From a bacterium (lineage in GTDB: Bacteria; Hydrothermota; UBA3073; JACQXS01): a stretch of 39,300 bases of DNA. Below are positions 1 to 7,176 of the stretch, one piece after another. Where the stretch lies: contig JAUVIV010000010.1 in NCBI GenBank assembly GCA_030592575.1, positions 1-39,300 on the forward strand, read 5' to 3'. Numbering within the stretch: the stretch's first letter is position 1; the number at the start of each line of letters is the position of its first letter. The translations under genes were made by a program, and so were the position numbers. The notes under the pieces were generated by a model. That model made no database searches. It saw only the letters and a list, made by a program, of their open reading frames with translations, and was not told the DNA's origin.

Positions 1-22
1 GGATTACATAATGCTACTAAGG

Positions 23-113
23 TTGTGTTGTGTTGTGTTGTGTTGTGTTGTGTTGTGTTGTGTTGTGTTGTGTTGTGTTGTGTTGTGTTGTGTTGTGTTG
101 TGTTGTGTTGTGT
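23..113. repeat. TGTTG pentamer tandem array
   Basis: About 17 uninterrupted copies of the 5-base unit TGTTG (26-110) with partial units on each side. It lies in non-coding DNA about 210 bases upstream of the hutI start. Such perfect short arrays change length by replication slippage. No ORF runs through it, so phase variation of a protein is not evident. Confidence 0.97.
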
Positions 114-165
114 GCATTCTGCTTTTAACTTATCGTATAATCACATAATGTCAAGGATTTTTTGA

Positions 166-248
166 CCGCAAAGAACGCAGAGGAAGAGGAATTACAAAAT
201 GAGAGCAAATTTTAAAAAGGCTTTGCGAACTCTGTGTCTTTGCGATGG
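166..248. repeat. Dispersed inverted repeat (CGCAAAGA arms)
   Basis: Two imperfect inverted arms, CCGCAAAGAACGCAGAG at 166-182 and CTCTGTGTCTTTGCGATGG at 230-248, flank about 47 bases of AT-rich sequence. The layout resembles a small non-coding mobile repeat. No gene is visible in it. Together with the pentamer array it accounts for most of the 325 bases upstream of hutI. Confidence 0.7.
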
Positions 249-289
249 GAAAGTATATAATTTACTATGCAATCAATGGGACTTTTTAA

Positions 290-318
290 TTGACAGTTGA
301 ACAAGAATAAGTTAAATT
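290..318 (+). promoter_or_regulatory. Promoter of hutI, probably leaderless
   Basis: TTGACA at 290-295, a 17-base spacer and TAAATT at 313-318. The ATG of hutI is 7 bases after the -10 box, so transcription should begin at or next to the start codon. No Shine-Dalgarno sequence precedes this ATG. Confidence 0.6.
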
Positions 319-325
319 TGATTTT

Positions 326-1660
326 ATGGATGATTTGGTAATTTTGAATATCGGAGAGCTTATTACTTTGAGTTCCGAATTTTTAGATAAGCGGGGGATA
401 AACCCCTGCACTACTGGAGAAAGTTCTCAAGGAATAAACTCTCTTGCTACTGGAGAAAATGTTTCGTCATTACCTCCACAGGATTCTTCTATTGGAATGA
501 CAGGGAAAAAGCAAGGAAAAGTTCGTGCAGGAAAGGAAATGAGAGAGCTTGGGATTATAAAAGGTGCGAGTATAGGAATAAAGGATGGAAAGATTTCGTA
601 TATTGGAGAGCCAAGAAAAGCGAAAAAAGAAATTGATGCAAAGGGAAAAGTTGTAATGCCGGGATTTGTGGATCCTCATACACATCTTGTTTTTGCCGGA
701 AGCAGAGTAGATGAATTTGAGCTCAGGATTCTGGGGAAGAGTTATAAAGAGATAGCAGAATCGGGTGGAGGAATAGCAAATACGGTCAAGAATACAAGAA
801 ATGCAAGCGAAGAAGAACTTTTTCAGCAAGCAATGAGAAAACTTGATTATGCACTTTTACAGGGAACTACAACAATTGAGATAAAATCCGGATATGGACT
901 TTCGAGCAAAGACGAGATTAAAATGCTTAGGGTAATAGAGTCATTAAATAAGAAACATCCAATTTCAGTTGTTCCAACATTCTTAGGTGCACATTCGGTT
1001 CTCCCTGAAACAAATAAAGAAAAATATATAGAGAAGTTGTTAGGAATGATGGGAGAAGCAAGTAAGTTTGCTAAATTTTGCGATGTTTTTTGTGAGCAAG
1101 GAGTTTTTACGAAAGAAGAATCAAGGAAAATACTTGAATGTGGACTTAATTTCGGGCTTCGTCCAAAGATTCATGCTGATGAACTTACTTCAAGTGGAGG
1201 AAGTGAACTTGCCGGAGAAATTGGTGCTATTTCAGCGGAGCATTTGGTTTATCCGAGTAATAAGGGAATTGAGTTGATGAAAAAAGCAGGAGTTGTTGCA
1301 GTTTTATTGCCGGGTGCTTGTTTATTTTTGGCACATAAGTCTCCTGTGAAGAAATTTATGGACGCAGGAGTACCAATAGCAATTGGGAGCGATTTTAATC
1401 CCGGGAGTTCGCCAGTCTTAAGTATGCCGATAATTATTGGACTTGCGTGTATATTGCTTGGTTTTACTCCGGCGGAAGCAATAACTGCAACTACTATAAA
1501 TGCGGCTTATGCACTTGGAATAGAAGATAAAGTCGGAAGCCTTGAAATAGGCAAAGATGCAGATATACTTATCCTAAACATCAATTCACATAAGGAAATT
1601 CCATATTGGTTTGGATTTAATCCAGTGGAGAAAGTGATAAAAAAAGGAGAAGTGATTTAA
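326..1660 (+). CDS. hutI: Imidazolonepropionase
   Basis: Hydrolyses imidazolone-5-propionate to N-formimino-L-glutamate, the third step of histidine degradation, in the cytosol. It belongs to the metal-dependent amidohydrolase fold: the metal motif HTH is at residues 118-120 (PGFVDPHTHLVFAGSR), followed by the family motifs EIKSGYGL, KIHADE, SAEHL and IGSDFNPGS. At 444 residues it is longer than the usual 405-420. The excess lies near the N-terminus (about residues 20-75), between the first beta strand and the strand GASIGIKDGKI, where a 12-residue unit is repeated twice (GINPCTTGE, then GINSLATGE). No other hut gene is in the window. The ATG start fits a promoter only 7 bases upstream. The call is firm; whether the insertion affects activity is unknown. 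Confidence 0.93.
   Translation: MDDLVILNIGELITLSSEFLDKRGINPCTTGESSQGINSLATGENVSSLPPQDSSIGMTGKKQGKVRAGKEMRELGIIKGASIGIKDGKISYIGEPRKAKKEIDAKGKVVMPGFVDPHTHLVFAGSRVDEFELRILGKSYKEIAESGGGIANTVKNTRNASEEELFQQAMRKLDYALLQGTTTIEIKSGYGLSSKDEIKMLRVIESLNKKHPISVVPTFLGAHSVLPETNKEKYIEKLLGMMGEASKFAKFCDVFCEQGVFTKEESRKILECGLNFGLRPKIHADELTSSGGSELAGEIGAISAEHLVYPSNKGIELMKKAGVVAVLLPGACLFLAHKSPVKKFMDAGVPIAIGSDFNPGSSPVLSMPIIIGLACILLGFTPAEAITATTINAAYALGIEDKVGSLEIGKDADILILNINSHKEIPYWFGFNPVEKVIKKGEVI
395..466 (+). repeat. Two 36-base direct repeats inside hutI
   Basis: Codons 24-35 and 36-47 of hutI are an imperfect tandem repeat of 36 bases (23 of 36 identical; the core CTACTGGAGAAA is exact). The flank also carries a small hairpin, GCGGGG-ATAAA-CCCCTGC, at about 391-408. 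The block keeps the reading frame and lies where the family normally has a short loop, so it looks like an inserted or expanded element. Confidence 0.7.
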
Positions 1661-1672
1661 TTTAAAAGTTGC

Positions 1673-1700
1673 TTGACAGGATAAAGAATTAAGGTAATAT
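1673..1700 (+). promoter_or_regulatory. Promoter of the uracil-DNA glycosylase gene, probably leaderless
   Basis: TTGACA at 1673-1678, a 16-base spacer and TAATAT at 1695-1700. The ATG at 1708 is 7 bases further on. An earlier in-frame ATG at 1699 overlaps the -10 box and would not be transcribed from this promoter, which decides for 1708. Confidence 0.55.
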
Positions 1701-1707
1701 GGGTTCA

Positions 1708-2424
1708 ATGGAGAAAGCAAGAGAACTTTTGATTGAATGGTTAAAAAATGAAAAGATTTTGGGAAAGGAAAACATAGAATTTATGAATTTTGGCGTAGAA
1801 AGTGGAAAGAAAGCGACTGTTACGAATTCCGAATCACAAGTTGCAAGTAATGAAGGATTATCAAAAAAAGAAAGACTTTTGAAGTTTTCTGAATCGGTGG
1901 CTGGTTGCAAGAAATGTAGATTGCATGAATGGCGGAAACATTTGGTATTTGGAGAAGGTAGTTCTAATGCAAAGCTTGTATTTATGGGTGAGGCACCCGG
2001 AAAACAAGAAGACCTGACAGGACATCCATTTGTTGGAGAATCAGGAAAGTTACTCACAAAATTGATTGCTTCTATTGGGCTTAGCAGAGAAGAAATTTAT
2101 ATTCTGAATATCATCAAATGTAGGCCTCCTGGAAATCGTGACCCAAAACCTGATGAGGTGGAACAATGTCGTCCCTGGCTTTTGGGACAATTTGATATTA
2201 TAAAACCTAAAGTAATATGTTGTTTGGGAAGATGGGCAACTTGGAGTTTACTTGGTGCTGAAAAAGTAAATCCACAGGATGCGTTTTCAAAAGTTAGAGG
2301 AAAAATCTATGAGTGGGAAGGAATAAAGGTAATGCCAACTTATCATCCAGCGGCGTTGCTTTATCATCCATCATGGAGAGAAAAGGTTGAAGAGGATTTG
2401 AAAATAGTAAAAGAACTATTGTAG
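1708..2424 (+). CDS. Uracil-DNA glycosylase, family 4 (Fe-S)
   Basis: Removes uracil from DNA to start base-excision repair. Numbering from the ATG at 1708 gives 238 residues. Four cysteines placed as in the 4Fe-4S family (C67, C70, C138, C154) are present. The active-site motif GEAPGKQED is at 94-102, followed by TGHPFVG and the C-terminal motif HPAALL at 213-218. The first 55 residues are an extension without recognisable motifs. The gene ends 21 bases before dnaB, so the two may be co-transcribed. Start 1708 is chosen over 1699 because the latter overlaps the promoter's -10 box. A type-A glycosylase of the neighbouring family 5 is less likely because of the GEAPG motif. Confidence 0.9.
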   Translation: MEKARELLIEWLKNEKILGKENIEFMNFGVESGKKATVTNSESQVASNEGLSKKERLLKFSESVAGCKKCRLHEWRKHLVFGEGSSNAKLVFMGEAPGKQEDLTGHPFVGESGKLLTKLIASIGLSREEIYILNIIKCRPPGNRDPKPDEVEQCRPWLLGQFDIIKPKVICCLGRWATWSLLGAEKVNPQDAFSKVRGKIYEWEGIKVMPTYHPAALLYHPSWREKVEEDLKIVKELL

Positions 2425-2445
2425 AATTATGATTGAATAAATATT

Positions 2446-3804
2446 ATGGCTAAAGGAAAAAGAAGAGAAGAACCTCAGGCAATTGAGGCAGAGCAAGCAG
2501 TTTTAGGTTCAATGATGCTTGATAGGGATGCGATTGGAAGAGTTATAGAAATTTTATCGGATAATCTTTTTTATATCGACGCAAATAAACGCGTTTATCA
2601 GGGGATTATAAAACTTTATGACCAAAATGAGCCGGTAGATTTGGTAACTCTTTCCAATGTATTAAAAAAATCAGGAGAACTTAAATCTATAGGTGGAGTT
2701 GAGTATTTAGCAGAAATCCTTGATGGTGTAGTGAGTAGTGCTAATGTAGGGCATTATGCAAAAATAGTTCGTAATAAAGCAATTTTGAGAGAAATGATAC
2801 GAGCTTGTAATAAAATAATTGAAGCAGGATATGAAGAACGAGAGGAAGTAAGTGAACTGTTAGACCAAGCAGAGCAAGTAATGTTTAACATAAAGGAGAA
2901 AAGAGTAGAAAAAGGATTTATTCCTGTAAAATCTATTTTGAAGTCAAGTTTTGAATTAATAGAGAAACTTTCAGAGAGGAAAGAACATGTTACAGGGGTT
3001 CCGTCAGGTTTTATGGAACTGGATAAATTAACGAGTGGTTTTCAAAACTCAGATCTTGTAATAGTAGCAGGTAGGCCATCTATGGGTAAAACTGCCTTTT
3101 GCTTGAATATAGCGGAGGAAGTATCAATTTCTCATGGAGGCGGGGTAGGAATATTTAGTTTGGAAATGTCCAAGGAACAAGTGGTGATGCGAATGCTTTG
3201 TTCTCAAGCAAGAGTGTCTTCTCTCAAGATACGTACCGGATATATTAACAAGAAAGAAGATTGGACTCGTTTAACTACAGCCGCCGGCTCTTTAAATGAT
3301 GCACCAATATTTGTTGATGATACTGCAGGTATTCCTATTTTGGATTTGAGAGCAAAGGCGAGAAGATTAAAATCAAAATATGATATAAAACTTTTAATTA
3401 TAGATTATTTACAGCTGATGACCGGTCCGCGTTCAGAGAATAGACAACAAGAAATTTCATCTATTTCGAGGTCATTGAAAGGACTTGCAAAGGAATTGAA
3501 CATTCCTATATTAGCTGTTTCCCAGCTTTCAAGAGCACCAGAAACAAGAGGTGGTGCGACAAGACCTCGTCTTTCGGATTTGCGTGAAAGTGGAGCAATT
3601 GAGCAAGATGCCGATGTAGTATTATTTATTTATCGGGAAGAGATATATAAGAAAATTCCTGAAAATGAAGGTAAGGCAGTTGTTATAATAGGAAAGCAAC
3701 GAAATGGTCCGGTTGGAGATAGAGAACTCGCATTTATCAAAGAATATACGAGATTTGAGAATCTTGCGAGACCCGCAATGTCGCCATTAGATGATGAAAT
3801 GTAA
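2446..3804 (+). CDS. dnaB: Replicative DNA helicase DnaB
   Basis: The ring helicase that unwinds DNA at the replication fork. It has the usual two parts: an N-terminal primase-interacting domain (EAEQAVLGSMMLD at about 14-26) and a RecA-like C-terminal domain with Walker A GRPSMGKTAF at 209-218, Walker B LLIIDYLQLM, and QLSRAPETR. Its 452 residues match the family. It contains no intein. There is no convincing Shine-Dalgarno site before the ATG. It sits between the glycosylase gene (21 bases upstream) and mlaE (20 bases downstream), all on the same strand, so one transcript is likely. Confidence 0.96.
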   Translation: MAKGKRREEPQAIEAEQAVLGSMMLDRDAIGRVIEILSDNLFYIDANKRVYQGIIKLYDQNEPVDLVTLSNVLKKSGELKSIGGVEYLAEILDGVVSSANVGHYAKIVRNKAILREMIRACNKIIEAGYEEREEVSELLDQAEQVMFNIKEKRVEKGFIPVKSILKSSFELIEKLSERKEHVTGVPSGFMELDKLTSGFQNSDLVIVAGRPSMGKTAFCLNIAEEVSISHGGGVGIFSLEMSKEQVVMRMLCSQARVSSLKIRTGYINKKEDWTRLTTAAGSLNDAPIFVDDTAGIPILDLRAKARRLKSKYDIKLLIIDYLQLMTGPRSENRQQEISSISRSLKGLAKELNIPILAVSQLSRAPETRGGATRPRLSDLRESGAIEQDADVVLFIYREEIYKKIPENEGKAVVIIGKQRNGPVGDRELAFIKEYTRFENLARPAMSPLDDEM

Positions 3805-3823
3805 GTAGTACAAAGATAGAAAG

Positions 3824-4561
3824 ATGAAAGGTTTATTTACTTATATTGGAGAATTAGCATTTTTCACCAAAGATTTTTTACGTGTACTCCCGAGATTTTA
3901 TAGATATTTCAATCTTATAATAGAACAAATTGTAACTATCGGAGTAGCGTCGCTTCCAATTGTTTTAATTACAAGCTTTTCAAGTGGTTCGGTAACTGCA
4001 CATCAAGCAATGTTTCAGGGGAAAGATTTTATACCGGAGATTTATGTAGGTATGTCTGTGATAAAAGCATTTATGATAGAATTAGGGCCGATACTAACTG
4101 CACTTGTTGTAGGTGGAAGATGTGGTAGTTCAATAGCTGCCGAAATTGGTTCAATGAGGATAACCGAACAAATAGATGCTTTGGAAACACTTGCCATAGA
4201 CCCTATGAGTTATTTGATTGTCCCAAGAGTTATTGCGGCTACAATTGCTCTTCCTTTGCTTACTGTGGTTTCTGAGGTTATTGCTTGTGTTGGAGGAGGT
4301 GTGTATGCTGTACTTGCTCAGAATATAAAGTTAATGGTTTATCTTGATGGGCTAAGATTTCAATTTATGGTTCATGAACTTTGGGGTGGTTTAATTAAAG
4401 CAGTTGCTTTTGGAGTAATAATCGGTTTTATGGGATGCTATCACGGATTTAGAGCTAAAGGTGGAACGGAAGGAGTGGGTAAAGCGACTACTCGGGGTGT
4501 GGTTGATATATTTATACTTATTTTACTTTTTGATTTTATTATAGCTCAAATTGTTTTTTAA
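3824..4561 (+). CDS. mlaE: MlaE-family ABC transporter permease
   Basis: The membrane subunit of an MCE-type phospholipid transporter that works between inner and outer membrane. The 245-residue protein has the amphipathic N-terminus and several hydrophobic segments of the YrbE/MlaE family. The conserved stretch GPILTALVVGGRCGSSIAAE is followed by a loop with EQIDALETLAIDP, then the C-terminal GCYHGFRAKGGTEGVGKATT. It is followed after 11 bases by the ATPase gene and then by the MCE protein, the standard trio. No mlaB or mlaC is next to it. The presence of this system supports a diderm cell envelope. Confidence 0.93.
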   Translation: MKGLFTYIGELAFFTKDFLRVLPRFYRYFNLIIEQIVTIGVASLPIVLITSFSSGSVTAHQAMFQGKDFIPEIYVGMSVIKAFMIELGPILTALVVGGRCGSSIAAEIGSMRITEQIDALETLAIDPMSYLIVPRVIAATIALPLLTVVSEVIACVGGGVYAVLAQNIKLMVYLDGLRFQFMVHELWGGLIKAVAFGVIIGFMGCYHGFRAKGGTEGVGKATTRGVVDIFILILLFDFIIAQIVF

Positions 4562-4572
4562 GTTAATACACT

Positions 4573-5301
4573 ATGATACAAATTGTTAATCTAAAAAAAA
4601 CTTTTGGAGATAAAAAGGTTCTTCGTGGAGTCAATCTTGAAATCATGGATGGAGCCACTACGGTAATTATAGGTCCATCCGGATGTGGGAAAACTGTTCT
4701 TCTGAAACATATAGTTGGTTTGATAAGACCTGACGAAGGAAAAGTAATGATAGATGGAGTTAACATATCAAATCTTTATGGTACTTCTCTTTTTAAGGTT
4801 AGGGAACATATTTCAGTGGTATTTCAAGGAGGTGCACTTCTTGATTCTCTTAGCGTATCTAATAATATAACTCTTGGTCTCCGAAAACATACGAAACTAC
4901 GGGAACCTGAATTGAGTAAGATTGTCAAAGAAAAACTTGAGATGGTTAAGCTTGGAGGTACAGAGAAGTTAATGCCATCGGAGCTATCCGGTGGTATGAA
5001 AAAAAGAGTAGCGATTGCAAGAGCTATTGCTACTAATCCAAAATATATTCTTTATGATGAGCCTACTACAGGGCTTGACCCGATTACAGCTAATAAAATA
5101 GATAAATTAATTTGTAACCTTCAACAAAAACTTAAAATTACTGCAATTGTTGTAACTCATGACCTTACTTCTGCGTATAATATAGGAGATACAATTGCTA
5201 TGCTGAGAGAAGGGGAAATTATTTTTGAAGGAACACCGAAAGAAATAAGAAATTGTGAAGAACAGAAAGTCAAAGAATTTGTGAGAGGGAGGGATATATG
5301 A
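4573..5301 (+). CDS. mlaF: MlaF-family ABC transporter ATPase
   Basis: The ATPase that powers the MlaE permease. The 242-residue protein has Walker A GPSGCGKT at 34-41, a Q-loop (VFQGGALLDSLSV), the ABC signature LSGGMKKR, Walker B with YILYDEPTTGLDP, and the switch histidine in VVTHD. The signature LSGGM with the following basic stretch is typical of the MlaF/Ttg2A branch. Its last four bases overlap the start of the MCE-domain gene (ATGA), which suggests translational coupling. Confidence 0.94.
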   Translation: MIQIVNLKKTFGDKKVLRGVNLEIMDGATTVIIGPSGCGKTVLLKHIVGLIRPDEGKVMIDGVNISNLYGTSLFKVREHISVVFQGGALLDSLSVSNNITLGLRKHTKLREPELSKIVKEKLEMVKLGGTEKLMPSELSGGMKKRVAIARAIATNPKYILYDEPTTGLDPITANKIDKLICNLQQKLKITAIVVTHDLTSAYNIGDTIAMLREGEIIFEGTPKEIRNCEEQKVKEFVRGRDI

Positions 5302-6068
5302 ATAAATATACAAAAGCAGGAATTTTTGTTGTTATCATTATAACGATTTTAATTTCATCATGGATTTGGTTAGCACGAATTCAATTTAGGGGGAAAGGAC
5401 AGGAAATATTAGTTCACTTTCCTGATGTTACAGGAGTTAAAGTTAATGATCCGGTCAAAGTATGGGGTGTGGAGAAGGGTAACGTAAGAGATATAGAATT
5501 TACTCCCGGTTACGTGGAAGTAGTACTTTTCTTGGAAGAAGATGTTATCGTTTATACGGATGCTTATGCTAAAATTTTTGATATAGCAATGATATCCGGC
5601 ACGAAATATATATCTCTTGACCCAGGACAATCCGGAATTCCTCTTGCTCCGAATGCATCTATTCTTGGGGATGCGAGTCTTGGAATTCCTCTTAGTATGA
5701 TAGGTGACTTAGGTGCGAAGGTTGGCAATATTCTTACGGTTGTTGAATCTACTGATTTTGTCAATTCTATGGGTTCAATTTTACAGAATTTGGAAGAGAC
5801 CACAAAACATTTATCCAAAATAGTTAAAGAAAATCGCTCCGATTTAAGAACGACGATTAGTGATTTACGACTGACAATTAACGATATAGGAAAAACCACA
5901 TCAAATGCAGACTCTCTTCTCTTAAGTATAAAAAAAGGAGAAGGAACTCTCGGACAACTTGCAACTTCTGACAGTTTGTATGAGGAACTTAATTCTACTC
6001 TGGTTTCAATTCGTGAACTTGCCGATGATATTAAGGCAAACCCAAGACGGTATCTTAAGATTTTTTAA
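5298..6068 (+). CDS. mlaD: MlaD-family (MCE domain) lipid-binding protein
   Basis: Periplasmic, inner-membrane-anchored substrate-binding subunit of the lipid transporter. One N-terminal membrane segment (about residues 7-27) is followed by a single MCE domain (about 35-110; VHFPDVTGVKVNDPVKVWGV, then GTKYISLDPG). The C-terminal part, about 140-256, is rich in short heptad-like helices (ILQNLEETTKHLSKIVKENR), as in other MlaD-like proteins that form a helical collar. A good ribosome site (GAGGGAGGG) lies just before the ATG, inside the end of mlaF. The length of 256 residues is longer than E. coli MlaD (about 183) but common in other phyla. Confidence 0.92.
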   Translation: MNKYTKAGIFVVIIITILISSWIWLARIQFRGKGQEILVHFPDVTGVKVNDPVKVWGVEKGNVRDIEFTPGYVEVVLFLEEDVIVYTDAYAKIFDIAMISGTKYISLDPGQSGIPLAPNASILGDASLGIPLSMIGDLGAKVGNILTVVESTDFVNSMGSILQNLEETTKHLSKIVKENRSDLRTTISDLRLTINDIGKTTSNADSLLLSIKKGEGTLGQLATSDSLYEELNSTLVSIRELADDIKANPRRYLKIF

Positions 6069-6110
6069 TTTTTTTATAATTATAGTATATTGCATAAATT
6101 AATGCACAAC

Positions 6111-6237
6111 GAGATTGCTTTGTTGCTAACGCTCCTCGCAATGACATTTTCTGCTAATAGTCATTATGTTTATCTATTAATAGTTGTCATTGTGAGCCCC
6201 TTGCTTGTCATTGCGAGCGATAAGCGAAGCAATCTCA
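6111..6237. repeat. Head-to-head dispersed repeat (GAGATTGC...GTCATTGCGAG)
   Basis: A repeat copy at 6111-6144 (GAGATTGCTT ... CTCGCAATGAC) faces an inverted copy at 6207-6237 (GTCATTGCGAGCG ... GAAGCAATCTCA). A third, partial copy, GTCATTGTGAGCCCC, lies at 6185-6199. The unit resembles a dispersed intergenic repeat found in many bacterial genomes. With the hairpin at 6263-6284, this fills the 236-base gap between mlaD and the membrane-protein gene. Confidence 0.8.
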
Positions 6238-6262
6238 TGAAAAGTGATGAAATAAAGTAGCA

Positions 6263-6284
6263 CCGAGGTTAAAAAAATCCTCGG
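6263..6284. other. Short hairpin ahead of the membrane-protein gene
   Basis: CCGAGG at 6263-6268 pairs with CCTCGG at 6279-6284 around a 10-base A-rich loop. It lies 20 bases before the start codon at 6305. It has no T-run on the plus strand, so it is not a clear terminator for that direction. It could be a leader hairpin or a repeat remnant. Confidence 0.5.
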
Positions 6285-6304
6285 CAAAATAGAAAGCAGG
6301 AAGA

Positions 6305-7108
6305 GTGAAAAATAAACAACATAAAATAATAGATAATTTAATTGATAAAGATTTAATTGAAGATACTAAAGAAAGATACAATTTTGAAATTATGCAAAAG
6401 AGCAAACTTGTTTATAGAGCAAATGTCTTTTTTCTCGTTATAATCTTCTTTCTTAATATTGCATTATTCCTTGTGTCTCGACAGGTAAACTGGAATTTAT
6501 GGCAGAAAGGGTTGTATTTTGGATTCCTTACTTTCTCTATTCTTATTCTTGTGATCTCCATTTTGTGGATTCTTTTCCTCTTTAGTGGGCGAGATTATAA
6601 ATTCCATCCTCGACCAGATGAGATTTTAGATTGGAAAAGAAGAAAATTTCAAGAGAAGAAAAATAATAACAAAGGACGGGCGGGCGACGAAATAATAAAA
6701 GAACTTACTATGGAATTCCGCAAAAAGGAGTTTAACCGTTACTGTGAGGAAATTGAGTTTAACTGGAAAAAGAATAAGAGTGCGGGAGATTCATTCAATA
6801 ACATTAGAAAGTTAATTGAATTTAGTATTTTTTTGATATTTTGCTCTTTGGTAATGTATGTATGGGGGAATATTTCAAGTAAACAAAATACAGAGAACAA
6901 ACAAAAAATAGTAAAAAAGGAGGTGATAAAAATGGATGATAAGGATAAAAAAGAAAAACCCGAGACTCCTTCAGAGGAACCAGATACTCATAATGATTTT
7001 CCACAGTCAGCAACAAGCAAGTTTATAGAAGAAGAAACAGGCAAAAAAGTAATACTTGAATCTGAACCTACGAAAAAAGAAGAGAAAAAATCTGAAAAGA
7101 AGGAATAG
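6305..7108 (+). CDS. Hypothetical three-TM membrane protein with charged C-terminal tail
   Basis: Not recognised. The 267-residue protein has two hydrophobic segments at about 37-58 and 70-94, a soluble charged stretch at 98-168, a third hydrophobic segment at about 171-190, and a Lys/Glu-rich low-complexity tail from 193 to the end. The start is a GTG preceded by GCAGGAAGA. An unusually good ribosome site lies inside the gene, before Met210, and would make the tail alone (next entry). It is the first gene of the accessory island and is followed 68 bases later by the methyltransferase-nuclease gene on the same strand. A membrane role in defence is possible but rests only on position. Confidence 0.75.
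   Translation: MKNKQHKIIDNLIDKDLIEDTKERYNFEIMQKSKLVYRANVFFLVIIFFLNIALFLVSRQVNWNLWQKGLYFGFLTFSILILVISILWILFLFSGRDYKFHPRPDEILDWKRRKFQEKKNNNKGRAGDEIIKELTMEFRKKEFNRYCEEIEFNWKKNKSAGDSFNNIRKLIEFSIFLIFCSLVMYVWGNISSKQNTENKQKIVKKEVIKMDDKDKKEKPETPSEEPDTHNDFPQSATSKFIEEETGKKVILESEPTKKEEKKSEKKE
6917..6927 (+). promoter_or_regulatory. Near-perfect internal Shine-Dalgarno site
   Basis: AAGGAGGTGAT lies inside the membrane-protein coding sequence. It matches the 16S anti-Shine-Dalgarno complement over its full 11 bases. Four bases later comes an in-frame ATG (6932). It is a much stronger site than the one before the GTG at 6305. Confidence 0.75.
6932..7108 (+). CDS. Predicted internal-start product, 58-residue charged protein
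   Basis: Starts at Met210 of the membrane protein, in the same frame, behind the internal AAGGAGGTGAT site. The product would be the soluble tail only: 58 residues, very rich in Lys and Glu, with no membrane segment. Nested in-frame products of this kind are known in several phage and defence genes, where the short form works with the long form. Here that role is an inference. The alternative is that the purine-rich stretch merely encodes the Lys-Lys-Glu-Val sequence by chance. Confidence 0.45.
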   Translation: MDDKDKKEKPETPSEEPDTHNDFPQSATSKFIEEETGKKVILESEPTKKEEKKSEKKE

Positions 7109-7176
7109 GAAAGGATACTAATTTCTAACCACTTTTGCAAGAGAGCATTGCATTATAAAGCAAAAAAGGGGTGAAA

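Noticed and set aside
470-829. Minus-strand open frame of 119 codons inside hutI
   Set aside because: It is the antisense shadow of a well-supported gene, with no ribosome site and no recognisable protein features.
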